Positions 11,866-18,942 of a DNA stretch of 38,358 nt are shown one piece after another. Source of the stretch: a virus; the IMG/VR virus record IMGVR_UViG_3300036719_000354, positions 1 through 38,358 of that record; one strand, 5' to 3'. Under the pieces are notes generated by a model. That model was not told the origin of the DNA, ran no database searches, and saw only the letters and a list, made by a program, of their open reading frames with translations. Within the stretch, counting starts at the first letter, position 1, and each line of letters opens with the position of its first letter. Position numbers and translations under genes: made by a program.

Positions 11866-12046
11866 TGTTCTTATCCCACTCTTCAGTTGCTGCGTGGAAT
11901 GCACGACCACCAGCAGACCAGACGCTAGGCTCTTCAGGTAGTTGCATCAAGCGACCTAGGTAGTACTGGTACCCGCAGTTAAGATAGGTTGTGAATGCTG
12001 AGTACGAAATGTGCTCAGGTAATTTGTAGTCTCCAAGTTGTATCAC
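11858..12046 (-). CDS. RecB/Cas4-like exonuclease, N-terminal part, 62 aa
   Basis: LPEHISYSAFTTYLNCGYQY and WSAGGRAFHAATEEWDKNND resemble the first domain of RecB-family nucleases (S-x-L/F-x-x-x-x-x-C followed by G-x-x-x-H). It stops with TAG where the catalytic part begins in the +1 frame, so the ancestral gene looks split. Start is GTG at 12046 with the phage-type Shine-Dalgarno GACAGGAGA upstream. Either two coupled subunits or an indel; a single Cys in this part would complement the C-terminal three. Confidence 0.7.
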   Translation of the reverse strand: MIQLGDYKLPEHISYSAFTTYLNCGYQYYLGRLMQLPEEPSVWSAGGRAFHAATEEWDKNND

Positions 12047-12049
12047 TGT

Positions 12050-12058
12050 GTCTCCTGT
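12050..12058 (-). promoter_or_regulatory. GACAGGAGA ribosome-binding site of the replication operon
   Basis: Minus-strand GACAGGAGA a few bases before the GTG start at 12046. It is perfectly complementary to TCTCCTGTC in the loop of the large inverted repeat at 12066-12117, so base pairing in the leader RNA could hide it. Confidence 0.65.
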
Positions 12059-12065
12059 CAGTTAG

Positions 12066-12117
12066 TTATCTAAACCCCCCAGAGGACAGGAGATGACTCA
12101 ATGGGGGGCTTAGATAA
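12066..12117. other. Large inverted repeat in the divergent control region
   Basis: TTATCTAAACCCCCC (12066-12080) and GGGGGGCTTAGATAA (12103-12117) are 15-nt arms with one mismatch around a 22-nt spacer. On the plus strand the spacer contains GACAGGAG followed directly by ATG and a 6-codon frame (MTQWGA). On the minus strand it contains the complement of the ribosome-binding site of the downstream nuclease gene. It may act as an attenuator or translational switch for the leftward operon. Confidence 0.6.
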
Positions 12118-12132
12118 TTCTATTTAGTTATT

Positions 12133-12185
12133 ATAATATATATATTATATAAGGGGCTTCGCCCCTATATATATTATATATGTTA
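12133..12185. other. AT-rich tract with GC hairpin
   Basis: AGGGG-CTTCG-CCCCT (12152-12166) is flanked on both sides by alternating A/T sequence that can extend the stem with small bulges. Same layout as 588-705. Promoters for the two divergent transcripts probably lie in this AT-rich DNA, but no clear -35/-10 pair can be assigned. Confidence 0.5.
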
Positions 12186-12209
12186 TTATATAATTAATTA
12201 TACACGAAC

Positions 12210-12219
12210 GACAGGAGAA
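12210..12219 (+). promoter_or_regulatory. Start-associated sequence of the orphan plus-strand gene
   Basis: GACAGGAGAA, 6 nt before a TTG start at 12226. A nearer ATG at 12219 opens only an 11-codon frame. Confidence 0.7.
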
Positions 12220-12225
12220 TGCAAA

Positions 12226-12681
12226 TTGGAACCTATTCGGCAAGTCGCAGATGATGGGCGCAAAGAACAGATTGCTGCCTACCACCTATCAAGTATCTAC
12301 CCTGACTGGAGATACTACTCAACACCAAGGTTTTACTTCTCAGACTTTCACCTGACTAAGGCTTGGGGTGATGGTCGTGAGAACTACATAGGTGACCTAG
12401 AAATAAAGTGGTTGAAATCTCAACTATCTGAGGGAGCAGTCTTTCCATTTGAAAAGTTACAGAAGTTAATCATTGCCCCACCGTATACCGACGGAGAAGA
12501 TTGCTTCCATAGAATCTGTTTCAGGTTCTCAGATGCAACAGCCATCATCCCAGTTTCACATCTGGCAGGTGACATCCCAGTTTGGAACGTAAGACAGGAC
12601 ACCCAAGAGCGGGATTTAGTTATCAAACTTGAGCCAGAGCGACTCAACCTTTACCTAATTCCGCTAGTAATCCCTGCATAG
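12226..12681 (+). CDS. Hypothetical protein, 151 aa, possible nuclease-like fold
   Basis: Orphan plus-strand gene between a divergent control region and a terminator. TTG start (then EPIRQVADDGRKEQIAAYHL). A conserved-looking block ENYIGDLEIKW (about 52-62) with Asp-x-Glu-x-Lys spacing, followed by VFPFEKLQKLIIAPPYTDGEDCFHRICFRFSDA, hints at a PD-(D/E)XK-type core or a nucleic-acid-binding fold, but this is a weak inference. It has its own ribosome-binding site and terminator, so it is probably regulated separately. Confidence 0.72.
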   Translation: MEPIRQVADDGRKEQIAAYHLSSIYPDWRYYSTPRFYFSDFHLTKAWGDGRENYIGDLEIKWLKSQLSEGAVFPFEKLQKLIIAPPYTDGEDCFHRICFRFSDATAIIPVSHLAGDIPVWNVRQDTQERDLVIKLEPERLNLYLIPLVIPA

Positions 12682-12691
12682 ATACGACAAA

Positions 12692-12733
12692 AAGACCCCC
12701 CAACCTAGTATTTCTACTAAGCCGAGGGGTCTT
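12692..12733. terminator. Bidirectional intrinsic terminator
   Basis: AAGACCCC (12692-12699) pairs with GGGGTCTT (12726-12733), and the inner TAGTA/TACTA arms (around 12706-12718) extend the structure. An A-run precedes it on the left (U-run for minus-strand transcripts) and TCTT closes it on the right. It sits between convergent units: the orphan plus gene and the end of the leftward late operon. Confidence 0.85.
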
Positions 12734-12770
12734 CGTGTCTTAAAACAGCCTTAGAAGGCTTCTAACGTGG

Positions 12771-12956
12771 TTACTTTGAACCGCGTCCGAACTCTGTCGC
12801 AGATGGGTCTAGCCACTTAAGCAATGGTCCAGCAAATCCAGCCAAGGCTGCCATTGCTAGTGTCTTAAGGTCTGTCTCACCAGCAAGGTAAAGTGCAACT
12901 GCAGATGCTGCAGCAGCACGGAACCAAGTAAGTGATAGTTGCTTGAGTTGTTCCAT
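12771..12956 (-). CDS. Holin-like membrane protein, 61 aa
   Basis: WFRAAAASAVALYLAGETDLKTLAMAALAGFAGPLLKWLDPSATEFGRG matches the pattern of small r1t-like holins of actinophages: an N-terminal hydrophobic helix, a second one (about 31-47) and the terminal LDP...GRG. Last gene of the late operon, just after the endopeptidase gene. It would permeabilise the membrane for lysis. Confidence 0.72.
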   Translation of the reverse strand: MEQLKQLSLTWFRAAAASAVALYLAGETDLKTLAMAALAGFAGPLLKWLDPSATEFGRGSK

Positions 12957-12974
12957 AGTTTTCCTCCTATAGGG

Positions 12975-13478
12975 TTAGGACTTTGCACCGTGCAATTTGC
13001 AACAGGTACAAACTTCAATTGGGTATGCCTTCTTTGCTGGCACAGGTATTACCCTTGATACAACTTGGTTGATAATCTTAGGTTGATTCATCCACCAAAA
13101 CCAAGGGGAAGTATCTGTAGCACAAGAGGCATTAATAGAAATATGTAGATGCTTATTATGAGGATTACTCCCAATGTACCGTCTGTTTCCCAGTTTGGAT
13201 TTTTCTTTAGACCAAATCTTTCCCTGGAAAATAAGATACTTGACTCTCTTATCCTCTTTAAGTTTTTCAAAAATTTCAGCACAATCAATTCCGTTCTTAG
13301 GGTCGTGAGTTAAGTCAACTGCAAGACCTGTGTTGTGGTCAGAATTAGGACTGGCTTTGCGGTGAGCAACAGAAGGGAGCAACCCATCTGATATCTTCTT
13401 GCGTAGCGGTCTTAATGCCGTCGCCTGACGGAGCACAGCAATTGCAGCAGGTGTGGCTTTCTTGGCTACAGTTTTCAT
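12975..13478 (-). CDS. M15-type peptidoglycan peptidase (endolysin), 167 aa
   Basis: SDHNTGLAVDLTHDPKNGID gives His48 and Asp55, and NPHNKHLHISI gives the His110-x-His112 pair, the zinc ligands of VanX/L-alanyl-D-glutamate peptidase (M15) enzymes. These cleave peptide stems in peptidoglycan. No separate cell-wall-binding domain; the C-terminal CTCCKLHG may bind a metal. No signal peptide, consistent with holin-dependent export. Confidence 0.85.
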   Translation of the reverse strand: MKTVAKKATPAAIAVLRQATALRPLRKKISDGLLPSVAHRKASPNSDHNTGLAVDLTHDPKNGIDCAEIFEKLKEDKRVKYLIFQGKIWSKEKSKLGNRRYIGSNPHNKHLHISINASCATDTSPWFWWMNQPKIINQVVSRVIPVPAKKAYPIEVCTCCKLHGAKS

Positions 13479-13484
13479 ATGCGC

Positions 13485-13688
13485 TCATTTCTTTGATTGC
13501 TGAATTAAAATCTGGTAAAGAATCTCAACCTTTTCTTCAAGTCTTATGACAGAATCTTTTAGGCTTGAACCTGAATTTGGCTTGAGTTCATACAAGTAAT
13601 GCTTGACTAACCATCTAACAGATGCACCAAATGCAGATACGATTGCAACGATAGATACGATTAAGCCAGCCCAGTTTGCTGCGGTCAT
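13485..13688 (-). CDS. Membrane protein with C-terminal coiled coil, 67 aa
   Basis: One membrane helix (WAGLIVSIVAIVSAFGASVRWLV, about 6-28), a basic junction and a short coiled coil (LKDSVIRLEEKVEILYQILIQQSKK). This layout is common in second holin or antiholin genes next to endolysins. Exact role uncertain. Confidence 0.65.
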   Translation of the reverse strand: MTAANWAGLIVSIVAIVSAFGASVRWLVKHYLYELKPNSGSSLKDSVIRLEEKVEILYQILIQQSKK

Positions 13689-15902
13689 TTATACAGTCCT
13701 AATGGTCATCTCAATAACACCACCATAACCAGTAAAGCCTCTGTCTGGTGGAGTTAAACGGGTAAATGAAATTTGCTCAATGATGCACTGGCGAGATTCG
13801 CCTGTGGTTAAATCCTGCCAAGTAACAACGTCGCCATTCTCTTCAATAGATTCTAGTTGTCCAATTCGGTTAAACGCTCTACCTTCATAGCCAACCTGTA
13901 CGTTGTATCTGTCAGTCTCCACGTCATAGCAATAGACGGGGAATCTCATTACTCGTTGGCGAGGAGTAGCGATAGTCGCTTTCGCCTGATAGCCCTTCAT
14001 AATAGGACCTAGTGATGGGTCTGTTCCATCACGATACATAATAAACTTATACCCAACATACTCTTGTGCAGATTGTGGTTGGTTAGTTGACACTTCAACT
14101 GGTGGAACAGATGCGTCATAAGAGATGTGGTCATACTCAAGACCATCTGCATCAACAGTTTCTAATGTCATAGAACCGTAGGTAAAATCACCACGAGCAA
14201 GAAGACGCTTAAAGTTCTTAGGTTCTAATGTCTGGAATCTAATGTATCCAGTTTGTAGATAACCACTAACCATCAACTCTGTTTCATCTTCTGCATATGT
14301 TGAGCCAGGAGTATTAGCAATAGCAGTTGCAGATGTTACAGCAGTTGATGCAACAGTTGCAGTTACCGCTGAGGTGTATGTAAAAGTAGTTGTTGTTGCA
14401 GATGTAACAGTCCAAGCACCAGTAGATGAGTTAAAGTTAGAGTCAACACCCTGCACCCATACTTGATTTCCCGTCACTAAACCGTGGGCTGATGCAGTTG
14501 TTAGTGTTGCAACACCTGATGTCATTACCTTATTGGTAATAGTTCCACCTACAGTATTACCAGTAGTGGCAAACCACAGTTGGTCAGTGCCATTTGCAAA
14601 TGCACAGGCAGTTGTTTGATGCCCTGTAATTCCACCGTAGTAAAGGTCATTAGCATAAGCAAAGCGCAGTGGTTCTATCTCAGCACTTAAGTCAATACGA
14701 ATCACGCCTGGTTCATTATCTACACCTGCAGCACACCAGACGTAGTGGTCACGTGATGCAAAGTCATAGACTGGTTGATTAGTCAATACAATAAGTGGAC
14801 CGTAGTTAAGGCTGCCGTCATCTCCTACAGCAGCAACACGAATACCCTTGTTGGTTCCGATAACCATATAGCCTAGATAGTAGTGAATCTTGTGCACTAC
14901 TTCACCGACTGGGAATTCGGCTGCGGTAATAGCAGATGTTAGTGTCGGCATTACACCAGCAGTTGACAATGTAAACTTAATAATGGTTGACTGAATGCCA
15001 TTGTATCCAGCAACATAGATAGCAGCACCAGATGCTGCAACAGATGTGTATACGTGTGTGCTAGATGGGTGAGTATATACAGCAGTAGGCATAGCAGACG
15101 CTGATGGTGCAAACTCATATACCTTGTTGTCAGCACATAGAACAATACGTTCCTTGACATACTCCATTGTTGCGTTAGAGATTGTCCCAATCTCATCAAA
15201 CATTAAGGTAACATCTGCAGTAGATGCAGAGGTACCAGTCAGAGGCTTTTTATATACAGTCTTCTTTGTAGATGTATTGGTAATCCAGTATGCGAATGTT
15301 CCATCATCTGTGATTGCGTACACCTTTGAATCAGTGCCAGAGATGTAGTCAATAAAGTGAGTAACTGTTCCATCATCTGCAATCTTGTCAACATCATAAT
15401 CATCCTTAAGTAGAACACCATTGGTGTTGTTCCACTTGATAGAACGTAGTGTTTGATTACTTCGTCCGTTGCTGCCGATAGCACCAGTTGTAACGTGTTC
15501 GGCATTAACATTATTAAGAAGGGTTACCTGTCCTAAGTCCCAAACATTTACACCCTTAGCATCTGAAAAACGATAGTGGTCAGGTGAGTTAGATGTAGTT
15601 GTGGCAGGGTCATAGAATGTAATACCGTCGCCATAGTGGAATGAAGACTGGCTACGAATCCACCAACCAGTAAGTGATTGCTCGCCAGGTTCTGTCTGGT
15701 TATCAAACTGTTCTTTCTTAAAGGGTGCAGTCTGGCGGATGTATGGTCGTCCGTCGTTAATTGCATAGATGAATGGCATACCACCAATGGCAGTATCATA
15801 GGCAATATCAGTATTTTGCCAGATGGCTGTTGTGGCTACTACGCCAACATCAACTGCAATCGCTCGTGTGGAACGACCTTCGGTAATATCACGACCAGCC
15901 AC
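13689..15902 (-). CDS. Large tail protein with beta-propeller-like repeats, 737 aa
   Basis: Long beta-rich protein with recurring blade-like segments (for example DDGTVTHFIDYISGTDSKVYAITDDGTFAYWIT and KERIVLCADNKVYEFAPS), as in propeller-type tail proteins of podoviruses. Around residues 470-540 it has an inserted small beta domain (TITNKVMTSGVATLTTASAH, GLVTGNQVWVQGVDSNFNSS), a module common in phage tail proteins. It probably forms part of the tail tip or spike. The exact role is unproven. Confidence 0.72.
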   Translation of the reverse strand: MAGRDITEGRSTRAIAVDVGVVATTAIWQNTDIAYDTAIGGMPFIYAINDGRPYIRQTAPFKKEQFDNQTEPGEQSLTGWWIRSQSSFHYGDGITFYDPATTTSNSPDHYRFSDAKGVNVWDLGQVTLLNNVNAEHVTTGAIGSNGRSNQTLRSIKWNNTNGVLLKDDYDVDKIADDGTVTHFIDYISGTDSKVYAITDDGTFAYWITNTSTKKTVYKKPLTGTSASTADVTLMFDEIGTISNATMEYVKERIVLCADNKVYEFAPSASAMPTAVYTHPSSTHVYTSVAASGAAIYVAGYNGIQSTIIKFTLSTAGVMPTLTSAITAAEFPVGEVVHKIHYYLGYMVIGTNKGIRVAAVGDDGSLNYGPLIVLTNQPVYDFASRDHYVWCAAGVDNEPGVIRIDLSAEIEPLRFAYANDLYYGGITGHQTTACAFANGTDQLWFATTGNTVGGTITNKVMTSGVATLTTASAHGLVTGNQVWVQGVDSNFNSSTGAWTVTSATTTTFTYTSAVTATVASTAVTSATAIANTPGSTYAEDETELMVSGYLQTGYIRFQTLEPKNFKRLLARGDFTYGSMTLETVDADGLEYDHISYDASVPPVEVSTNQPQSAQEYVGYKFIMYRDGTDPSLGPIMKGYQAKATIATPRQRVMRFPVYCYDVETDRYNVQVGYEGRAFNRIGQLESIEENGDVVTWQDLTTGESRQCIIEQISFTRLTPPDRGFTGYGGVIEMTIRTV

Positions 15903-15910
15903 TTAGACTC

Positions 15911-16657
15911 CTACCCTTGTTGTTTTTGTTGTGCCTCTTGTTGTAAACGATTTTGTTCTTGCATCTGTACCATTGTCCAATACATTGAGTAGTAATCAAC
16001 ATCAACAGAGAATCGCTTCATATGCTTTACTAACGCACCAGTATGTGCGTGTAATGGAATACCAGCAGCCTTCATCTTGCGGAAGAAGATAATGTCTTCT
16101 CCTATAAAGTGGTCATCATTGTTAGTTGCTGCAGTTTCCATAAACATAGACTGATTAGGATGTGTTGCTCTCATCTTCTCAATGACAGACTTGTGCATTA
16201 AGACAAGACCAAATCCAGCAGAGTCACATTGGACTACTTGATTATGTGGCAGTGGATGAAGGTACTGAATCTGAAACTCAGATACATCATTGAATAGAAC
16301 AGGGTATGGCTTCATCAAAGTACCTTCATTCTCCTTAGAGATGAAGTAAACTCCGCTTACAACAGGTCGCAAATGCTTATCTGCTGTTTGCCATAGTTTC
16401 TGCATTACGTCAATAGTCAGAACAATGTCTGAATCTACCCACAATAGCCAATCTGTCTTAAGGTTATCTGCCCAGTAGTCCAATAGGACTTGGCGTTGTC
16501 TACCTATCTGGTTACCTTGAACTCGGATTGATGTGCTAATGGGCATCTTGTTTGCACCACCAGCAATTACAGCGGTCATAAGACCTTCTGTGAACTTGCC
16601 ATCAGTTGTGCCATTATCGCACCAGCCAATTGCTACTGTCTCTTTTGGTCCTACCAT
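15911..16657 (-). CDS. GT-A-type glycosyltransferase, 248 aa
   Basis: Rossmann-like GT-A fold with a DxD-type metal site in LLWVDSDIV (about 71-79), the acceptor-side HFIGEDIIFFRKMKAAGIPL (about 186-205) where ED is the usual catalytic pair, then HTGALVKHMKR. The C-terminal tail is a Gln-rich coiled stretch. It lies between tail-fibre genes, so it may glycosylate the adhesin or alter host surface sugars (inference). No signal peptide, so it acts in the cytoplasm. Confidence 0.8.
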   Translation of the reverse strand: MVGPKETVAIGWCDNGTTDGKFTEGLMTAVIAGGANKMPISTSIRVQGNQIGRQRQVLLDYWADNLKTDWLLWVDSDIVLTIDVMQKLWQTADKHLRPVVSGVYFISKENEGTLMKPYPVLFNDVSEFQIQYLHPLPHNQVVQCDSAGFGLVLMHKSVIEKMRATHPNQSMFMETAATNNDDHFIGEDIIFFRKMKAAGIPLHAHTGALVKHMKRFSVDVDYYSMYWTMVQMQEQNRLQQEAQQKQQG

Positions 16658-16673
16658 TTGTCCCCTGCTTTCC

Positions 16674-17036
16674 TTATGATATGAGAGTGTTAATCTCTTC
16701 CTCGGTCAGTCCTAGTTTAGCGTAGATAGCCAGTTTCGCCGATAGGCGTGCTGCTTCCTCGGCTGCCTCTTCGGCTGCCTTTTCTAATTTTGCTGCAATC
16801 ACTGCAAGTTCTTCTTCTGTTAATGGTTTAGGAATAAACTCATCATTTTCTGCATCATAAATATCTCCAGGACCAGCGTACTTCCCACGGATATTTGCAT
16901 TGTATGATGTTTGAATCCAAGTTCCAGTTAATCCAAGTTCATTAAGGTATTCATTACCTCTATGTTCTTGTTCGTTAGGTACAACAATAACTTGAAGTAC
17001 ACTATTGTTTTCATCTATCTGTGCAAAATGTGCCAT
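16674..17036 (-). CDS. Conserved MAHFAQ-type virion-associated protein, 120 aa
   Basis: MAHFAQIDENNSVLQVIVVP, followed by GTWIQTSYNANIRGKYAGPGDIYD, is a signature found in small proteins near tail-fibre genes of cyanophages and other aquatic phages. The C-terminal half is a charged Ala/Glu coiled coil (LTEEELAVIAAKLEKAAEEAAEEAARL). The start ATG at 17036 overlaps the upstream TAA; an upstream MGGI start would overlap further and is not needed. Probable role: fibre attachment or chaperone. Confidence 0.8.
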   Translation of the reverse strand: MAHFAQIDENNSVLQVIVVPNEQEHRGNEYLNELGLTGTWIQTSYNANIRGKYAGPGDIYDAENDEFIPKPLTEEELAVIAAKLEKAAEEAAEEAARLSAKLAIYAKLGLTEEEINTLIS

Positions 17037-17830
17037 TATGCCACCCATTCCAAAATTACTACGCCTGAACCACCAGCACCGCCAACGTTAATACCAGAAC
17101 CAGATTGAGTACCGCCGCCGCCACCGCCTGTGTTTGCTGTGCCAGAAGTTCCAGTTCCTTGATAACCACCTTGACCGCCTCCTGCAGTTGTCAAGCCGTG
17201 CCAGTTATTATTTTGGGCACCAGCACCACCACCTCCACCGTATCCACGATAGCCAGGACCACCATTTGGTCTCAAAGTATCATTAGTACTTGAACCACCA
17301 CCAGGACCCGCATAACGACCACCAGTACCACCTTCTGCACTAGATTGTCCCATTGCTCCCATACCTGGTCCAGATGCGCCGCCGCCGCCGCCAGCGCCAC
17401 CATTTGATGTTGCACCACCTCCACCACCTGGATTAGTTCCACCACCTGCTATACCATTATTAGTACTGCTATTGCCGCGTGCGCCGCCGCCGCCATAACC
17501 AGCGTAAAGTAGGGTTGAAAAAGATGTTTGCCCTCCAATAGAACCGTCACTAGCAGAACCGCTACCACCCGCAGCACCACCTGCGCCGATAGTTACGGTA
17601 TAAGAAGTTCCAGGTGTAACAGTTACAATACCTTCAACAACTGCTCCACCTCCGCCTCCGCCAGACTGGTAATTTTGTGTAGTAGAACCACCACCGCCAC
17701 CACCACCAACAGCAAATACTCTTACTGATGTAACACCTGTTGGTGCTGTCCAAGATGTGGTTGCAGTGATTGTTGTAGTTTGTAATGCTGGAATACTAGC
17801 AACTGGTACTGGCAATACTTGTACTGTCAT
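17036..17830 (-). CDS. Glycine-rich tail adhesin, 264 aa
   Basis: After a short N-terminal beta domain (TTSWTAPTGVTSVRVFAVGG), almost the entire protein is runs of three to seven glycines separated by short variable segments, ending GGSGVVILEWVA. Such sequences form polyglycine-II sandwich domains, as in the receptor-binding adhesin gp38 of phage S16, where exposed loops contact the receptor. The variable segments between Gly runs are the likely host-range determinants (inference). The stop overlaps the next start as TAATG. Confidence 0.85.
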   Translation of the reverse strand: MTVQVLPVPVASIPALQTTTITATTSWTAPTGVTSVRVFAVGGGGGGGSTTQNYQSGGGGGGAVVEGIVTVTPGTSYTVTIGAGGAAGGSGSASDGSIGGQTSFSTLLYAGYGGGGARGNSSTNNGIAGGGTNPGGGGGATSNGGAGGGGGASGPGMGAMGQSSAEGGTGGRYAGPGGGSSTNDTLRPNGGPGYRGYGGGGGAGAQNNNWHGLTTAGGGQGGYQGTGTSGTANTGGGGGGTQSGSGINVGGAGGSGVVILEWVA

Positions 17831-18939
17831 TATGCAATCTCGCTTCCAAATAATGAGGCAGAAACATTTGATACATCTGATGCAATTTGAATTTTATCTC
17901 CAGCAGCAAGAGTAATACCAATAGTGCGAGTCACTGATGAGTTAGCAGCAATTGCTTCATCAAATGCAATAAAGTTTTTCTTTGCAGCAGTCTGACCAGA
18001 AGGCAATACAAGTATGCGATATGTAGTTGCAGATAAACCAAGGTTGGCAACTGCAATTGACGATACTACTGTTTGAGTTGTGGATGGCACTGTGTATAGG
18101 TCGGTCAATGCTCCAGCGTAACTATTTACTGTTGTTGACAAGTTATCAGTTCCAGACCAAGCATTTGTTAGTCTTGTATCAAATGGAGTATTTGTTGCGG
18201 TATTAGCAAGTGCTGTTGTTGTTGGAGTTGGAAATGTAGTTGTACTTGAGGCAAGAGTTGAAAACCAAATTCCATCAATACCAAAATTGCGGTTAGCAGG
18301 TTGATTTGCAAAAATTGTAACTGTTGCATAAGCAGCAGTTGACGGAGATGTAGCAGAACCGCTTGCTTTGAGCCAAGTGTTTGCTACTAAAGTTGGAACA
18401 GTTGCATTGCTTCCAGATATATAACCGCCAGTTGAAGTATACCATTTAACAATATATGTAACACTTGTGCTTGTGGTAGTAGAGCCGACATTAACATATC
18501 CACCATAGTAATATGTTGTGCTTGCGACTACAGGAATTACTCCATTTGTTGTTAGTGCTGCCGTGTGAAGAGTACCACTGCCATTAAAAGCAATTGCAGT
18601 ATTAGTTGTTGCTGCTGATGTTGTAAATCCCTGCTGGGCAGTTGAGGCTGAGTTATTATTTACCCACAAAGAGTTAGTCCCTTGCCAAGAAATATTTGCG
18701 GTGGTGCCACCAGTCCACAGGTCAATTCCAGAATAATATTGATTAGTTCCAGATTCTGACTGTCCTCGCCAGGCTGTTGTATACCCAGTTGTAGTTAATT
18801 GAACTGTATTATTTGCAGCAAGATTTGATTGGCTCATACCTGCTATATTAACAACAGCATCTGGTACTAAGTTGGATACAACAGAGGCAGATGCCGCTGT
18901 TGCTGATGTTTGACCTAAAGTTTTATAAGTTGTTGGCAT
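17830..18939 (-). CDS. Tail-fibre-associated beta-rich protein, 369 aa
   Basis: A Thr/Ser/Ala-rich beta protein. The middle (about 60-225) has a CBM-like jelly-roll flavour (FNGSGTLHTAALTTNGVIPV, RNFGIDGIWFSTL), and the last 100 residues (TDLYTVPSTTQTVVSSIAVA then ITLAAGDKIQIASDVSNVSASLFGSEIA) match a small domain found at the ends of many phage fibre proteins. It likely binds host surface glycans or joins fibre parts. Confidence 0.72.
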   Translation of the reverse strand: MPTTYKTLGQTSATAASASVVSNLVPDAVVNIAGMSQSNLAANNTVQLTTTGYTTAWRGQSESGTNQYYSGIDLWTGGTTANISWQGTNSLWVNNNSASTAQQGFTTSAATTNTAIAFNGSGTLHTAALTTNGVIPVVASTTYYYGGYVNVGSTTTSTSVTYIVKWYTSTGGYISGSNATVPTLVANTWLKASGSATSPSTAAYATVTIFANQPANRNFGIDGIWFSTLASSTTTFPTPTTTALANTATNTPFDTRLTNAWSGTDNLSTTVNSYAGALTDLYTVPSTTQTVVSSIAVANLGLSATTYRILVLPSGQTAAKKNFIAFDEAIAANSSVTRTIGITLAAGDKIQIASDVSNVSASLFGSEIA

Positions 18940-18942
18940 TTT

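Noticed and set aside
17105-17728. Plus-strand frames opposite the glycine-rich adhesin
   Set aside because: Explained by GGN-rich codons of the adhesin; no start signals.
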